Shown here: one piece after another, positions 1 through 8,628 of the stretch
Position numbering within the stretch: the stretch's first letter is position 1
How the letters are laid out: each line of letters begins with the position of its first letter
Source: Alicyclobacillus sp. ALC3
GTDB lineage: Bacteria; Bacillota; Bacilli; Alicyclobacillales; Alicyclobacillaceae
NCBI RefSeq assembly: GCF_028751195.1
Contig: NZ_CP066784.1
Location: 3,534,001 to 3,598,000 of the forward strand
DNA length: 64,000 nucleotides
Direction: 5' to 3'
Position numbers and translations under genes: made by a program
Notes under the pieces: generated by a model
Seen by the model: only the letters and a program-made list of their open reading frames with translations
Databases searched by the model: none
Told to the model about the DNA's origin: nothing

Positions 1-88
1 TGACTACGATTCGCTGGTCGGAACAGCCAAAGGTGTCGCGGCACGTGTGGATTCGGTCGGTGTGGTGGCAGAATCGACGAATGCGTAG
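1..88 (+). CDS. 3' end of an unidentified upstream gene
   Basis: A reading frame open from the window edge (first full codon at base 2) ends at TAG 86-88, giving 28 residues ending VVAESTNA. Its alanine- and valine-rich composition looks like a real C-terminus. It lies on the same strand as the DUF1641 gene, which often follows an oxidoreductase gene in Bacillales. Too little is visible to name the protein, and it may be spurious. Confidence 0.3.
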   Translation, partial: DYDSLVGTAKGVAARVDSVGVVAESTNA

Positions 89-176
89 GGAATGGGAGAG
101 GTTGGTGCCCGGATGCGGGCGATTCGTCTCCTAAAGCGTCCGCAATTTGCATGAGTGTATTTCAGGGGGGAAGCGA

Positions 177-677
177 ATGGCACGAGCAACTATGGAAATC
201 GCAAAGCCGGAGGTCACACCTGAAGAGGCGCGTGCTCATGTGCTCGCACGCATTGAAGAAGCGCTTGCGAAGCATGAGGGCGGTTTCGTTCAATGGCTGG
301 AGTTGATGGACGAACTGCACGAGAAGGGCCTGCTCGACATCGTCACGGCGTTACTTCGTCGCGGTGACCGGGTGCTGGAGATTGTCGTTCGCGTTGCGGA
401 GGAACCAGGCGGGCTGGCCCTAATCAAAAACGCCATTGCGTTGGTTCAAGGCATGGGGCAACTCGATACGCAGGCGCTCGGGGACCTGTTCGGTAAAGTA
501 AACGCAGGCTTACGCGGCATGACAGCGAGCGACCGTCCGGAGGTGACCGGCGCTTGGAGTGTGATGCAAGCCATGCGTGACCCTGATGTCAGCCGTGGGC
601 TGAGCCTCGCATTCGGGTTCCTGAAGGGCCTCGGCCAAGCCGCTGGCGGTGAGAACGGAGTAGGCTCCGGGGCGTGA
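177..677 (+). CDS. DUF1641 domain protein
   Basis: A 166-residue soluble helical protein. The middle (about residues 50-115, LLRRGDRVLEIVVRVAEEP onward) has the alternating hydrophobic pattern and the central GLALIKNAIALVQGM stretch I associate with the DUF1641 family, often encoded next to FAD-dependent oxidoreductases or formate dehydrogenases; no biochemical role is established. ATG 177 is chosen over the in-frame ATG 147 because an AGGGGGG ribosome binding site lies about six bases upstream. A strong terminator hairpin follows, so it is the last gene of its unit. The family call is recognition from sequence character only. Confidence 0.65.
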   Translation: MARATMEIAKPEVTPEEARAHVLARIEEALAKHEGGFVQWLELMDELHEKGLLDIVTALLRRGDRVLEIVVRVAEEPGGLALIKNAIALVQGMGQLDTQALGDLFGKVNAGLRGMTASDRPEVTGAWSVMQAMRDPDVSRGLSLAFGFLKGLGQAAGGENGVGSGA

Positions 678-699
678 CGGGGCGAGTTGAACAGAGAGA

Positions 700-750
700 G
701 GGGCTCTCCCAAGTGGCATTCGCTAACTGGGAGAGCCCCTTCGTTGTTTT
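700..750. terminator. intrinsic terminator, probably bidirectional
   Basis: Perfect 12-bp stem: 700-711 (GGGGCTCTCCCA) pairs with 728-739 (TGGGAGAGCCCC), then TTCGTTGTTTT on the plus strand. It lies between the DUF1641 gene and the convergent permease gene and could serve both. Confidence 0.8.
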
Positions 751-797
751 GTAGGCTGGTCACGGGACATCCGGTGGGGGGTGGCCCCTGCGTGCGT

Positions 798-2216
798 TCA
801 GCGAACGCGCGCGCCACCATCTACTGGGCCAGTTAGACTCGTGCTTCGTCGAGCTGTCACTGCCATGTATGCTCCGGCGGCCACGATGAACCCGACGTAG
901 AACGTGAGGTCGGTGCCCCCTAAAGCTTTTGCGACAGGCCCTACATAGTACGGTGCATTCATGAACGGTACCGAAGCGGCGATACCGACCAGGAAACTAA
1001 GGAGCCCCTGCCACACGACTGGCTGTGTCTTGCGCCAATCAACCGCAGCCGCGCGGTGGCGACGCAGGAAGTAGTAGTCGGCGAAGAGGACGCCGAGCCA
1101 CGGTGTAATCCAATACCCGAGCAACAGCAGAAAATTATCGTAATTCGTCTCAAAGTGTCCGGAGCCAAGGAGGCTCAAGGTCAGGCCAAGCGCGCCAGCA
1201 GCAACCGCCAGTAGCCAGCGCGGGACACGGATATCGAAGGCGCCTGCGGACAACGCGTTGGAGTAGAGGTTGAGCGCGTCCGCGGCCGTGCCACCGAGGA
1301 TGATGGCGATGACCGCGACGGTACCGAATCCGCCCATGACGAAGTGGAGAGCCGCGATTGGGTCCGATGCGCGCGACCCGGCGAGGACTGCGACCATGAG
1401 CCCTACGAGTTCCAGCCACACGGAGGCGATAAACGAACCGAAGAAGGCGTTGCGAACAACTCGAGCCTTTGACACGTCCGCCCGCAGATAACGACTGTAG
1501 TCGGACGCGTACGAGCTCCAACTCCCGATATAGGAGAACGCGGCCGCGACCATGATCGCGAACATCGGCCAAAGCGCTGTCCCATGCGGGTGATACGCGG
1601 CGAGTGCAGATGGGTGGCGCAAGGCCATCACGGTTGCCACAATAAACAGCGCACCAAGGACGACGGAGATGATGCGCTCGTACATGTGAATCAAGTTGTG
1701 ACCGTAGATGGCGAGCAATCCTTGGACAATCACGAGCAGACCTGCCCCTTGCCAAAACGCCAGATGCGGAAACAACACCTGCAGGCCGAACGTACCGAGA
1801 ATGTTGTTGACGGTAAACCATCCGATTGTGCTGATGTAGTTCAGCGCTGCTGGCAAATATCCGCCCACGCGCCCAAACGTGTAGCGCGAGATAATCAACT
1901 GTGGTACGCCATAGGTCGGGCCCATCGCTGCGCTTAGTCCAAGCACGAGGGCGCCCATCGCGTTGCCCGCAAGGATGGCCACAATACTCCACGTCCAAGG
2001 CAAACCAAGGGATACAGGCAGGAAGCCGAGGGCAAAGTCCGCGATCGTCAAATTACTACCCAGCCACAGCGTGAACTGCTGCCAAGTTGCCCCGTGGCGC
2101 TCTGAATCTGCCACGGGATCGACGCCAAACGGTTCGACTGCCAGCACTCGGTCGCCGTACCTGGCCCCGCCCCGCTCAGTTTGCGACACAGCCTCGGACG
2201 CTGCACGAGTTGACAT
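798..2216 (-). CDS. NCS1-family purine/cytosine (nucleobase) permease
   Basis: A 472-residue protein with about 12 hydrophobic segments. It matches the NCS1/CodB-type cation symporter family: an N-terminal soluble stretch (VLAVEPFGVDPV), a first helix region with QFTLWLGSNLTIADFALGF, a GNAMGALVLGLSAAMGPTYG motif, and SWSSYASDYSRYLR in the middle. Family members import nucleobases, nucleosides, hydantoins or related compounds across the plasma membrane; the substrate cannot be read here. The start is the ATG at 2216, behind GGAGAGG. An in-frame extension to 2270 would run into the upstream palindromes. It is transcribed alone and is convergent with the DUF1641 gene. Confidence 0.85.
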   Translation of the reverse strand: MSTRAASEAVSQTERGGARYGDRVLAVEPFGVDPVADSERHGATWQQFTLWLGSNLTIADFALGFLPVSLGLPWTWSIVAILAGNAMGALVLGLSAAMGPTYGVPQLIISRYTFGRVGGYLPAALNYISTIGWFTVNNILGTFGLQVLFPHLAFWQGAGLLVIVQGLLAIYGHNLIHMYERIISVVLGALFIVATVMALRHPSALAAYHPHGTALWPMFAIMVAAAFSYIGSWSSYASDYSRYLRADVSKARVVRNAFFGSFIASVWLELVGLMVAVLAGSRASDPIAALHFVMGGFGTVAVIAIILGGTAADALNLYSNALSAGAFDIRVPRWLLAVAAGALGLTLSLLGSGHFETNYDNFLLLLGYWITPWLGVLFADYYFLRRHRAAAVDWRKTQPVVWQGLLSFLVGIAASVPFMNAPYYVGPVAKALGGTDLTFYVGFIVAAGAYMAVTARRSTSLTGPVDGGARVR

Positions 2217-2252
2217 GAGATGTGAGCCCCTCTCCGCTCGCAATGAGATAAT

Positions 2253-2289
2253 AGGTGTATATACACGCATTCAATGTGTATATACACCT
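2253..2289. promoter_or_regulatory. double palindromic operator upstream of the NCS1 permease
   Basis: The self-palindromic 12-mer GTGTATATACAC occurs twice, at 2255-2266 and 2276-2287, exactly 21 bp apart (two helical turns). The pair sits in a larger inverted repeat (AGGTGTATATACAC, nine bases, GTGTATATACACCT). It lies 37-73 bp before the permease start, where a repressor dimer pair would block the promoter. The regulator is unknown; NiaR, encoded about 0.4 kb away, is a possible but unproven candidate. Confidence 0.6.
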
Positions 2290-2398
2290 GAATGAACAAG
2301 AGTGCAATAGTGCAAGCGAGGAAAGCACATGGGGGGTGTTCGTTCTCTCGGGGGCGTGGCAAGTGCCTAATTGGCGGTATTGTGGCTACTTTCGGGCT

Positions 2399-2580
2399 GA
2401 TAGCGCCATTCTGGCGCTATCGGTGTGGGTCGCTCGGCCTGTTAACGCCAAATTGGCTGGGCAAGAAGAGGTCGAAAATGTCGCTAAAGACCACTGAGTT
2501 GGGGTGATAGCGACATTTTTGCACTTGTCTCGCCGTCCGTGGGTCAAGGATTGAAGGTTAGCGACGCAGGCGTCGCTAAC
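2399..2580. repeat. cluster of three intergenic hairpins in a gene-free stretch
   Basis: The 2290-2683 gap has no convincing gene but three inverted repeats: 2399-2408/2412-2421 (GATAGCGCCA/TGGCGCTATC), 2475-2486/2508-2519 (AAAATGTCGCTA/TAGCGACATTTT) and 2557-2566/2571-2580 (GTTAGCGACG/CGTCGCTAAC). The last two share a TAGCGAC/GTCGCTA core that recurs near 26.3, 26.7 and 33.7 kb. None has a convincing T-run as a terminator. Confidence 0.6.
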
Positions 2581-2683
2581 CGACCAAATTGGCCGCAGCC
2601 AATCGGTTGCATCCGCCCCGTCTAGCACCAGTTTGGCTTCGCAGTCTAGGCGCTAAACTGGCAAGCCACCGCAAGCACAGCCT

Positions 2684-3208
2684 CTACTCGAACACTTGGA
2701 TGCCGATGCGGCGCAGTTCCGCGATGGCCTCTTGCAGGCGTTGAAGGCTGGGATATGCGACGTTGTGCAGGTGGTGGCCATCGGTGAGCGATGAGAGGAA
2801 CGTCGCGTTTGACTTCGCACACTGTTGCATAAACCACTCCACGTCTTTGCGCGAAGACAAGTGGAGCGACCCGTGCAGTTCCCCGTAGAGAGGATGTTCG
2901 ACGGTGACATCGAGGACGCTGATGCCGTGATCGACAAGAGTAAACAGTTCGTCCGCCGTTTGATCCGGTCTGTGGCAGACGGCTAAAATGTGAGTGGGAC
3001 GGACGTCTGCGTTCTCGGACGTCTGCAGCCAGTAACCGCGCGGTGTCGAGAGGATGTTGATTCCGGCCGCTCGAAGCACAGCAATGTCGTGCACGACGAC
3101 CTGGCGAGTCACTTCACACGCTTCGGCGAGGCGAGTCCCTGTGATTGGATCGCGCTCGTCTCGGAGCATTTGTAACAAGCGCTGTCGTCGCGGTGTCAAG
3201 TCGGCCAA
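2684..3208 (-). CDS. niaR: NiaR-like niacin-responsive repressor (HTH_11 + 3H domain)
   Basis: A 174-residue regulator. Residues 5-60 form a winged helix (LAEACEVTRQVVVHDIAVLR is the recognition region) and residues 75-170 the 3H ligand-binding domain. The metal-site residues known from the Thermotoga homologue are present at matching positions: His79, Glu87, His146 and His148 (GHHLH). NiaR/YrxA proteins repress NAD biosynthesis or niacin-uptake genes when nicotinate is plentiful. The start is TTG 3208 behind GGAGGGGTGA. It is divergent from pgi with 66 bp between starts; no nad gene is in the window, so its targets are elsewhere. Confidence 0.88.
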   Translation of the reverse strand: MADLTPRRQRLLQMLRDERDPITGTRLAEACEVTRQVVVHDIAVLRAAGINILSTPRGYWLQTSENADVRPTHILAVCHRPDQTADELFTLVDHGISVLDVTVEHPLYGELHGSLHLSSRKDVEWFMQQCAKSNATFLSSLTDGHHLHNVAYPSLQRLQEAIAELRRIGIQVFE

Positions 3209-3274
3209 TTCTCACCCCTCCATTCCACCTTTTCTGATTGAATATGATAGCATAAGCCCAACGAGGTGACAGAC

Positions 3275-4825
3275 ATGACAGAACTCATCCACTTAGATTT
3301 GACGCACGCACACCCCTTTGTTAATCCGGCTGACTGGCGGCACCCCTCTGCCTGGGCGGACATACAGGCACGCCTCTTGCGAGGCGATGTAGCGGGCGGC
3401 GACTTTCTCGGTTGGCTGCACTGGCCAAGCGACATCTTGAATGCAAGTCACACCGCCACCAAAGGTCCATCGTTGTCCGGCGCGAGCACGGCGAACCACT
3501 TCAACACAGCGAACGACCCAGGTGCGGCGGACCAGACCTTAGACACAACCCCGTCCGCGACTGTGCTCGATCGCGTACTCGAAGCAGGTGCAGACATTCG
3601 TAGTCGCGCGGAGGCGCTTGTCGTGATTGGCATCGGCGGGTCGTATTTAGGCGCGCGGGCGGCGTTCGATTGGTGCAAATCGGCATACTACAACCAATTG
3701 CCGCGAGAGCAGCGCGGTGGACCGGAACTGTACTTTGCGGGAAACCATTTAAGTGCGACCGAACTGCGCGATCTGATGGCGGTGCTCGAAGGCAAGTACG
3801 TGGTCCTCAATGTCATCTCGAAGTCCGGCGGAACGACAGAACCCGCGGTGGCGTTTCGAGTTCTGCGCGACTGGCTAGTCAATCAGGTCGGCCCGCAAGA
3901 GGCAAAACGCCGGATTTACGCCACGACTGACGCTGCGAAGGGCGCGCTGAAGCAGTTGGCGGACAAGGAAGGCTACGAAACGTTCGTGATCCCGGACGAT
4001 ATTGGCGGCCGCTTCTCCGTGTTGACGCCGGTTGGCCTCTTGCCGTTGGCCGCGGTGGGTGTCGATGTGGTCCAGATGCTGGCGGGCGCTGCCGAAATGG
4101 AGGCATACCTCACAAGGCCGATTCGTTCCGGTGTTAGCGGCAGACCGAACGACACAGGCGGGGCACTAGGCGAGGCCGGAAGACAGGACGAAACAGCCGA
4201 ACAGCACCGTACAGGTAGGGATGACATCTCCGTAGGAGAGGAGTTCGCCGAGAATCCAGCCTTTGTTTATGCGGCTGTGCGCAACGCGCTGTACCAGGGT
4301 GGATACGGGACCGAAATTCTCGCCTTCTATGAGCCCGGACTGCGAAGCTTTGCGGAGTGGTGGAAACAGCTGTTCGGCGAAAGTGAAGGCAAAGATGGCA
4401 AAGGTATTTTTCCGGCGTCGGTTGGCTTTACGACCGACCTGCACTCGCTCGGACAGTTTGTCCAGGATGGCACTCGGAATCTGTTCGAAACGGTGTTGTG
4501 GGTGGAGAACGCACAGACGCACCAGACTGTACCCGCCGCCGCGGACATTGAAGACGGTCTCGAGTACCTCGCGGGACGGCCAATTGGCGAAATCAACGAG
4601 GCAGCCTACCTAGCGACGCAGGACGCGCATGTGTCAGGCGGAGTGGCAAACCTGACCCTGACTGTAGCTCGCCGGGACGAGCGAACACTTGGCGCCTTGT
4701 TCTACTTTTTCGAGTACGCGTGTGCAGTCAGTGCGCTCATGCTCGGTGTCAATCCGTTTAACCAACCAGGCGTTGAAGCGTACAAAGGCAACATGTTTCG
4801 GCGTTTAGGCAAGCCTGGGTATTAA
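3275..4825 (+). CDS. pgi: glucose-6-phosphate isomerase with two extra insertions
   Basis: Interconverts glucose 6-phosphate and fructose 6-phosphate in cytosolic glycolysis and gluconeogenesis. Visible signatures are VIGIGGSYLGARAAFDW, SKSGGTTEPAVAFRVLRDW, NALYQGGYGTEILAFYEPG, GFTTDLHSLGQ and the C-terminal GVNPFNQPGVEAYKGNMF. At 516 residues it is about 65 longer than the usual 450-residue Firmicute enzyme. The excess lies mainly in two low-complexity inserts, about residues 65-100 (Gly, Ala, Thr and Asn rich) and about 285-325 (charged, Arg and Asp rich). ATG 3275 is preferred to GTG 3266 because GAGGTG lies six bases upstream. The catalytic motifs are intact, so it is probably active. Confidence 0.93.
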   Translation: MTELIHLDLTHAHPFVNPADWRHPSAWADIQARLLRGDVAGGDFLGWLHWPSDILNASHTATKGPSLSGASTANHFNTANDPGAADQTLDTTPSATVLDRVLEAGADIRSRAEALVVIGIGGSYLGARAAFDWCKSAYYNQLPREQRGGPELYFAGNHLSATELRDLMAVLEGKYVVLNVISKSGGTTEPAVAFRVLRDWLVNQVGPQEAKRRIYATTDAAKGALKQLADKEGYETFVIPDDIGGRFSVLTPVGLLPLAAVGVDVVQMLAGAAEMEAYLTRPIRSGVSGRPNDTGGALGEAGRQDETAEQHRTGRDDISVGEEFAENPAFVYAAVRNALYQGGYGTEILAFYEPGLRSFAEWWKQLFGESEGKDGKGIFPASVGFTTDLHSLGQFVQDGTRNLFETVLWVENAQTHQTVPAAADIEDGLEYLAGRPIGEINEAAYLATQDAHVSGGVANLTLTVARRDERTLGALFYFFEYACAVSALMLGVNPFNQPGVEAYKGNMFRRLGKPGY

Positions 4826-4951
4826 GTGCGGTTCGCTGCGGGCAGATGTCCGACATCAGACTCGATAATAGAGCGTGTGATTCAGTACACCAGCAAGCGT
4901 GAGGTCGGCCCATAAGCAAGCTTGGAATTAAGCCATGGGCGCGTTACAGCA

Positions 4952-6796
4952 ATGGTTGTTACAGAACTGGTTAACTGGTTGTTACAGAACTGGTTAACTG
5001 GTTGTTACAGAACTGGGTGTTACAGCAATGGAAAGAGGGGACGCGCGATCGACGACCCGAACAAGCTGTTAAAGGAGTTTATCTGGTCAAAAAAGTGGAT
5101 TTATGGCGCCGGTATTTTCTCAATTCTCGTATCCGAACTCATTCTGGTGCAGTTTCCAAATATCCTCGGTCAATTCACGAACACCCTGTCGCAAGGCCAA
5201 CTGACTATGCATGGGGTGGTCGTGTACAGTTTGAAACTTGCGCTCGTCGGAGTCCTCTACGTCATCCTCTACGGCGTTGGGCAGATGACGAACGGCCGTA
5301 CCGGTCGGCAGTTTGAGTACTTGTTGCGTCGCCGCTTGTTCGCGCACTGGGAGACGCTGTCGACGGCGTACTTCCGCGGACGCAGTATCGGCGATTTACT
5401 GAACCACGCCATGAGCGACGTGCAAACCGTCCGTGAATCGCTGTCCGGCGGCATGAACATGATGAGCAACGCAGTCTTTCTGCTCGCGTCAACGTTGTTT
5501 ATGACATTTCGCACCGTCAGTGTCACGTTGACTCTGGTCAGCATGATCCCGATTTTGTTCGTTCCGCTGTTCGTCATCTGGATGGGTCCAAAGGTTCGCA
5601 GTGCCTCACGTCAAGTACAAGAGTCGCTCTCCGATATGGCAGAACTGACCGAGGAGAGCCTGAGTGCAGTGCGCCTCGTCAAGGCGACGGCGAACGAGTC
5701 GATTGAGGCGAAGCGTTTTGAACGCCGCGTTGACGCCATTGTATCCAAGCAGATGCATTTGTTTCGCCGGAGCGCTATGTTTCAATCGTTAATCCCGCTG
5801 ATGGGTTCAGTCAGTTTCGTGATCGCCCTAGGCTACGGTGGCTATCTTACACTCATCGGCGACATAAAACTGGGCGGCTTTGTCGCGTTCACGCTGTACC
5901 TCGGGATGCTGACGACGCCTTTGCAACAGATCGGCTTCGTGATCAACAACTTCCAGCGCGCCTCCGCTTCGCTCGCCAGGTTGAAGACGCTGTTGCTCGA
6001 GGCGCCTGACATTGTCGACCCGCAGCACCCGGTCGAGCTTGGCACTGTGCACGGGGCCATTCGCATTGACCTCCCTGAATACCACTATCCCGACGGCGAT
6101 CACGCCGCACTCCGGGACATTTCCCTCCACGTGAGTCCGGGGGAGACGGTCGGGATTGTCGGCCGTACGGCGTCCGGAAAGACGACGCTCGTCAACCTGT
6201 TGTTGCGGATTTTTGACCCGCCGCCAGGCACAGTCTTTCTGGACGGTGTGGATACCCGCGAACTACGCCTGGCAGCGCTTCGCGAGGCCATTGCCTATGT
6301 CCCGCAAGACGGTTTTCTGTTCTCGACGACCGTTGGCGAAAATATCTCCTTTGGCCGTGAGGATGCGACCCCACACGAGATTGCAGAGGCCGCGCGCTAC
6401 GCCTGCATGTATGATGAGGTCCAGGAGTTTCCGGACAAATTCAACACCGTCATTGGCGAGCGCGGCGTCGCACTTTCAGGCGGTCAGAAGCAGCGAACGG
6501 CGATTGCTCGGGCGTTTTTGAAGGAAGCGCCGGTGCTTGTCCTCGACGACAGCCTGTCAGCTGTTGACATGAACACAGAGAAGACAATTCTGTCGCACCT
6601 GCGCGAACTTCGTCAGGACAAGACAACGCTCATCATCGCGCACCGGTTGTCCGCAGTGCGGCATGCGGATCAGATTCTCGTCCTTGATGATGGTCAACCG
6701 ATTGAACACGGCACGCATGACGAATTAGTGGCCGCAGGCGGCGTCTATGCCGAAATGTACGCCATGCAACAGGAGACAGAGGAGGTGACCGCATGA
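4952..6796 (+). CDS. ABC exporter half-transporter, BmrC/YheI-like (degenerate site)
   Basis: A six-helix transmembrane domain (about residues 20-320 of this call) fused to an ATPase domain. The Walker A is GRTASGKTT, the Q-loop AYVPQDGFLFS, the signature ALSGGQKQR and the Walker B LVLDDSLSAVD. An Asp replaces the catalytic Glu after Walker B, as in BmrC of heterodimeric multidrug exporters. It overlaps the next half-transporter by ATGA, so the pair should be co-translated and form one exporter. The start is uncertain. ATG 4952 is the first in-frame ATG but lies in a tandem repeat and lacks a clear ribosome binding site; TTG 4922 is also possible. Family homology begins only near DDPNKLLKEFIW (about base 5055). 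Confidence 0.85.
   Translation: MVVTELVNWLLQNWLTGCYRTGCYSNGKRGRAIDDPNKLLKEFIWSKKWIYGAGIFSILVSELILVQFPNILGQFTNTLSQGQLTMHGVVVYSLKLALVGVLYVILYGVGQMTNGRTGRQFEYLLRRRLFAHWETLSTAYFRGRSIGDLLNHAMSDVQTVRESLSGGMNMMSNAVFLLASTLFMTFRTVSVTLTLVSMIPILFVPLFVIWMGPKVRSASRQVQESLSDMAELTEESLSAVRLVKATANESIEAKRFERRVDAIVSKQMHLFRRSAMFQSLIPLMGSVSFVIALGYGGYLTLIGDIKLGGFVAFTLYLGMLTTPLQQIGFVINNFQRASASLARLKTLLLEAPDIVDPQHPVELGTVHGAIRIDLPEYHYPDGDHAALRDISLHVSPGETVGIVGRTASGKTTLVNLLLRIFDPPPGTVFLDGVDTRELRLAALREAIAYVPQDGFLFSTTVGENISFGREDATPHEIAEAARYACMYDEVQEFPDKFNTVIGERGVALSGGQKQRTAIARAFLKEAPVLVLDDSLSAVDMNTEKTILSHLRELRQDKTTLIIAHRLSAVRHADQILVLDDGQPIEHGTHDELVAAGGVYAEMYAMQQETEEVTA
4953..5017 (+). repeat. 23-bp tandem repeat, about 2.8 copies, at the start of the ABC exporter gene
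   Basis: The unit TGGTTGTTACAGAACTGGTTAAC occurs at 4953-4975 and 4976-4998, followed by 18 bases of a third copy at 4999-5016, and the next base (G5017) breaks the match. The array is bounded on both sides by TTACAGCAATGG (4944-4955 and 5020-5031). The 23-base period is not a multiple of three, so each copy is read in a different frame if translated. Confidence 0.9.
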
Positions 6797-8592
6797 GCAC
6801 CAGTCTGGATGCCATGCCTTCGGCACGGCGGGGGAACATGAAGAGTCTGTTCCAGTTGCTCCCGTATGCGCGGCCGTTTCTCTGGAACTTCATCGGCGTA
6901 CTCGTCCTTGTGGCAATTTACAACGCGACGAGCGTATTGCAGCCGTACCTGGTGAAAATCGCGATCGACAGCGATCTCTCCGGCCATCATCCAAATTTAC
7001 ACGGCGTGTACCTCATTGCGGCAGTGTACGCAGGCATTGTGCTTGTCGGACTCGCGGCGAACTATGCGCAAATTCAGCTGCTCCAGTACTCTGGGCAGAG
7101 CATCATACGAGCCATTCGACTCGACCTGTTCACCCATATTGAACGGCAGAGCATGGCATTTTTTGACCGCAACGCCATTGGTCGACTCGTGACCAACGTC
7201 TCCAACGACACAGAAACCGTGAGCCAGTTCTTCACGCAATTTTTCCTCAGCATGGTGCGCGACGGCTTGGCGATTGTGATGATCGTCGTCGCCATGTTTG
7301 AACTCGATGGGCGCATTGCATCCTACGCGATGTTGATCATCCCGGTCATTGCGCTCATCTCTCTAGGCTTTCGCTCCGCGCTGCGGCGAGCGTACCAGAC
7401 GACGCGATCACGGTTGTCAAACGTCGTCGCGTTTCTCGCCGAAAACCTCGCCGGCATGCGCATCATCCAGGTATTTCACCAGGAACCGCGGCAGAACCGC
7501 GCATTCAACCAACTGAACGAAAGTCATCGTCAGGCCAACGTCCACGAGTACACCGTCTCGGTCATGTTTAACCGTGTGCTTGAACTCCTTGGCAATGTCG
7601 CAGTGGCTGCAGTCGTGTGGGTCGGCGGCGGCGCTGTGTTGCACAAGGTGATTTTGTTTGGAACCCTGTATGCGTTTATTAGCTACATTCAACGCTTCTT
7701 TCAACCGATCAACGCCATCACGCAGCAGTGGAATACCTTGCAGTCCTCCATGGTCGCCGCAGAGCGCATCGGGCGAGTGCTGTCCGTCGTGCCAGCGATT
7801 GAGGATGCACTTCACCCGGTCGAAGTCGCAGACGCTGAGGCTGTGCAAGGACGGGTCGAGTTCAATCATGTCACGTTTGGCTACTCAGCTGATGCGCCGG
7901 TGTTAAAGGACATATCGTTTCTGGTCGAACCCGGTCAGTTTATCGGGTTCGTCGGCGCCACCGGGGCGGGTAAGAGTTCCGTTATGAGTTTGCTGGCCCG
8001 TTTTTACGAACCTCAGGACGGAACCATCACACTCGACGAGATAAACGTCCAGGACTACCGCCAGACGGACCTCCACCAACTTGTTGGGTTGGTGCAACAG
8101 GAAGTGAACCTGTTCACAGGGTCAGTGGCCGACAACATTCGGCTGTTTCGCGCGGATATCGACGACGCGTGGGTTGTGGAGTCTGCGAAGACAGTCGGGG
8201 CACATGACATCATTGAGCGCTTACCAGATGGCTACCAGACACGGCTCTATGCAAAGGGGACGAATCTTTCGATGGGTGAACGTCAACTCATCTCCTTTGC
8301 TCGCATCGTCTGCCTGAACCCACGCGTGTTAATTCTCGACGAAGCCACTGCTAATCTCGACAGCCAGACTGAAGCTCTCGTGCAGCATGGGCTTCAGGCG
8401 GTGGCAGAGAATCGTACGACGCTAGTCATCGCGCACAGACTTTCAACAGTCCGCCACGCGGACCGGATTATTGTGCTCGATAAGGGTCGCATCGTTGAGC
8501 AGGGCAACCACACCGAATTGATGGCGATGGACGGTCGCTACCGGAAGTTGGTGGAGAAGTCCGGGATCGAGTTAGAACCGTCTGTGATATGA
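6793..8592 (+). CDS. ABC exporter half-transporter, BmrD/YheH-like
   Basis: A 599-residue partner of the preceding half-transporter: six membrane helices (to about residue 320), then an ATPase domain with Walker A GATGAGKSS, signature NLSMGERQL, Walker B VLILDEATANLDS (canonical Glu) and the H-loop IAHRLSTVRH. In BmrCD/TM287-288-type exporters one composite ATP site is catalytic and the other degenerate. This subunit supplies the canonical Glu; its signature carries SMGE instead of SGGQ. Expected at the plasma membrane exporting drugs or lipids; the substrate is unknown. The ATG overlaps the upstream TGA and has GGAGGTGA upstream. Confidence 0.9.
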   Translation: MSTSLDAMPSARRGNMKSLFQLLPYARPFLWNFIGVLVLVAIYNATSVLQPYLVKIAIDSDLSGHHPNLHGVYLIAAVYAGIVLVGLAANYAQIQLLQYSGQSIIRAIRLDLFTHIERQSMAFFDRNAIGRLVTNVSNDTETVSQFFTQFFLSMVRDGLAIVMIVVAMFELDGRIASYAMLIIPVIALISLGFRSALRRAYQTTRSRLSNVVAFLAENLAGMRIIQVFHQEPRQNRAFNQLNESHRQANVHEYTVSVMFNRVLELLGNVAVAAVVWVGGGAVLHKVILFGTLYAFISYIQRFFQPINAITQQWNTLQSSMVAAERIGRVLSVVPAIEDALHPVEVADAEAVQGRVEFNHVTFGYSADAPVLKDISFLVEPGQFIGFVGATGAGKSSVMSLLARFYEPQDGTITLDEINVQDYRQTDLHQLVGLVQQEVNLFTGSVADNIRLFRADIDDAWVVESAKTVGAHDIIERLPDGYQTRLYAKGTNLSMGERQLISFARIVCLNPRVLILDEATANLDSQTEALVQHGLQAVAENRTTLVIAHRLSTVRHADRIIVLDKGRIVEQGNHTELMAMDGRYRKLVEKSGIELEPSVI

Positions 8593-8628
8593 TGGGACCA
8601 CGCGCACAAATGGGGAAGGAGGCGTCGG

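Noticed and set aside
1150..1998. Long minus-strand frame (282 residues) within the permease gene
   Set aside because: It lies in another frame of a clear membrane transporter and its arginine-rich translation has no domain; it is a composition-driven shadow.
4953..5017. Tandem repeat as a CRISPR array
   Set aside because: Units are contiguous with no spacers and there are fewer than three copies.
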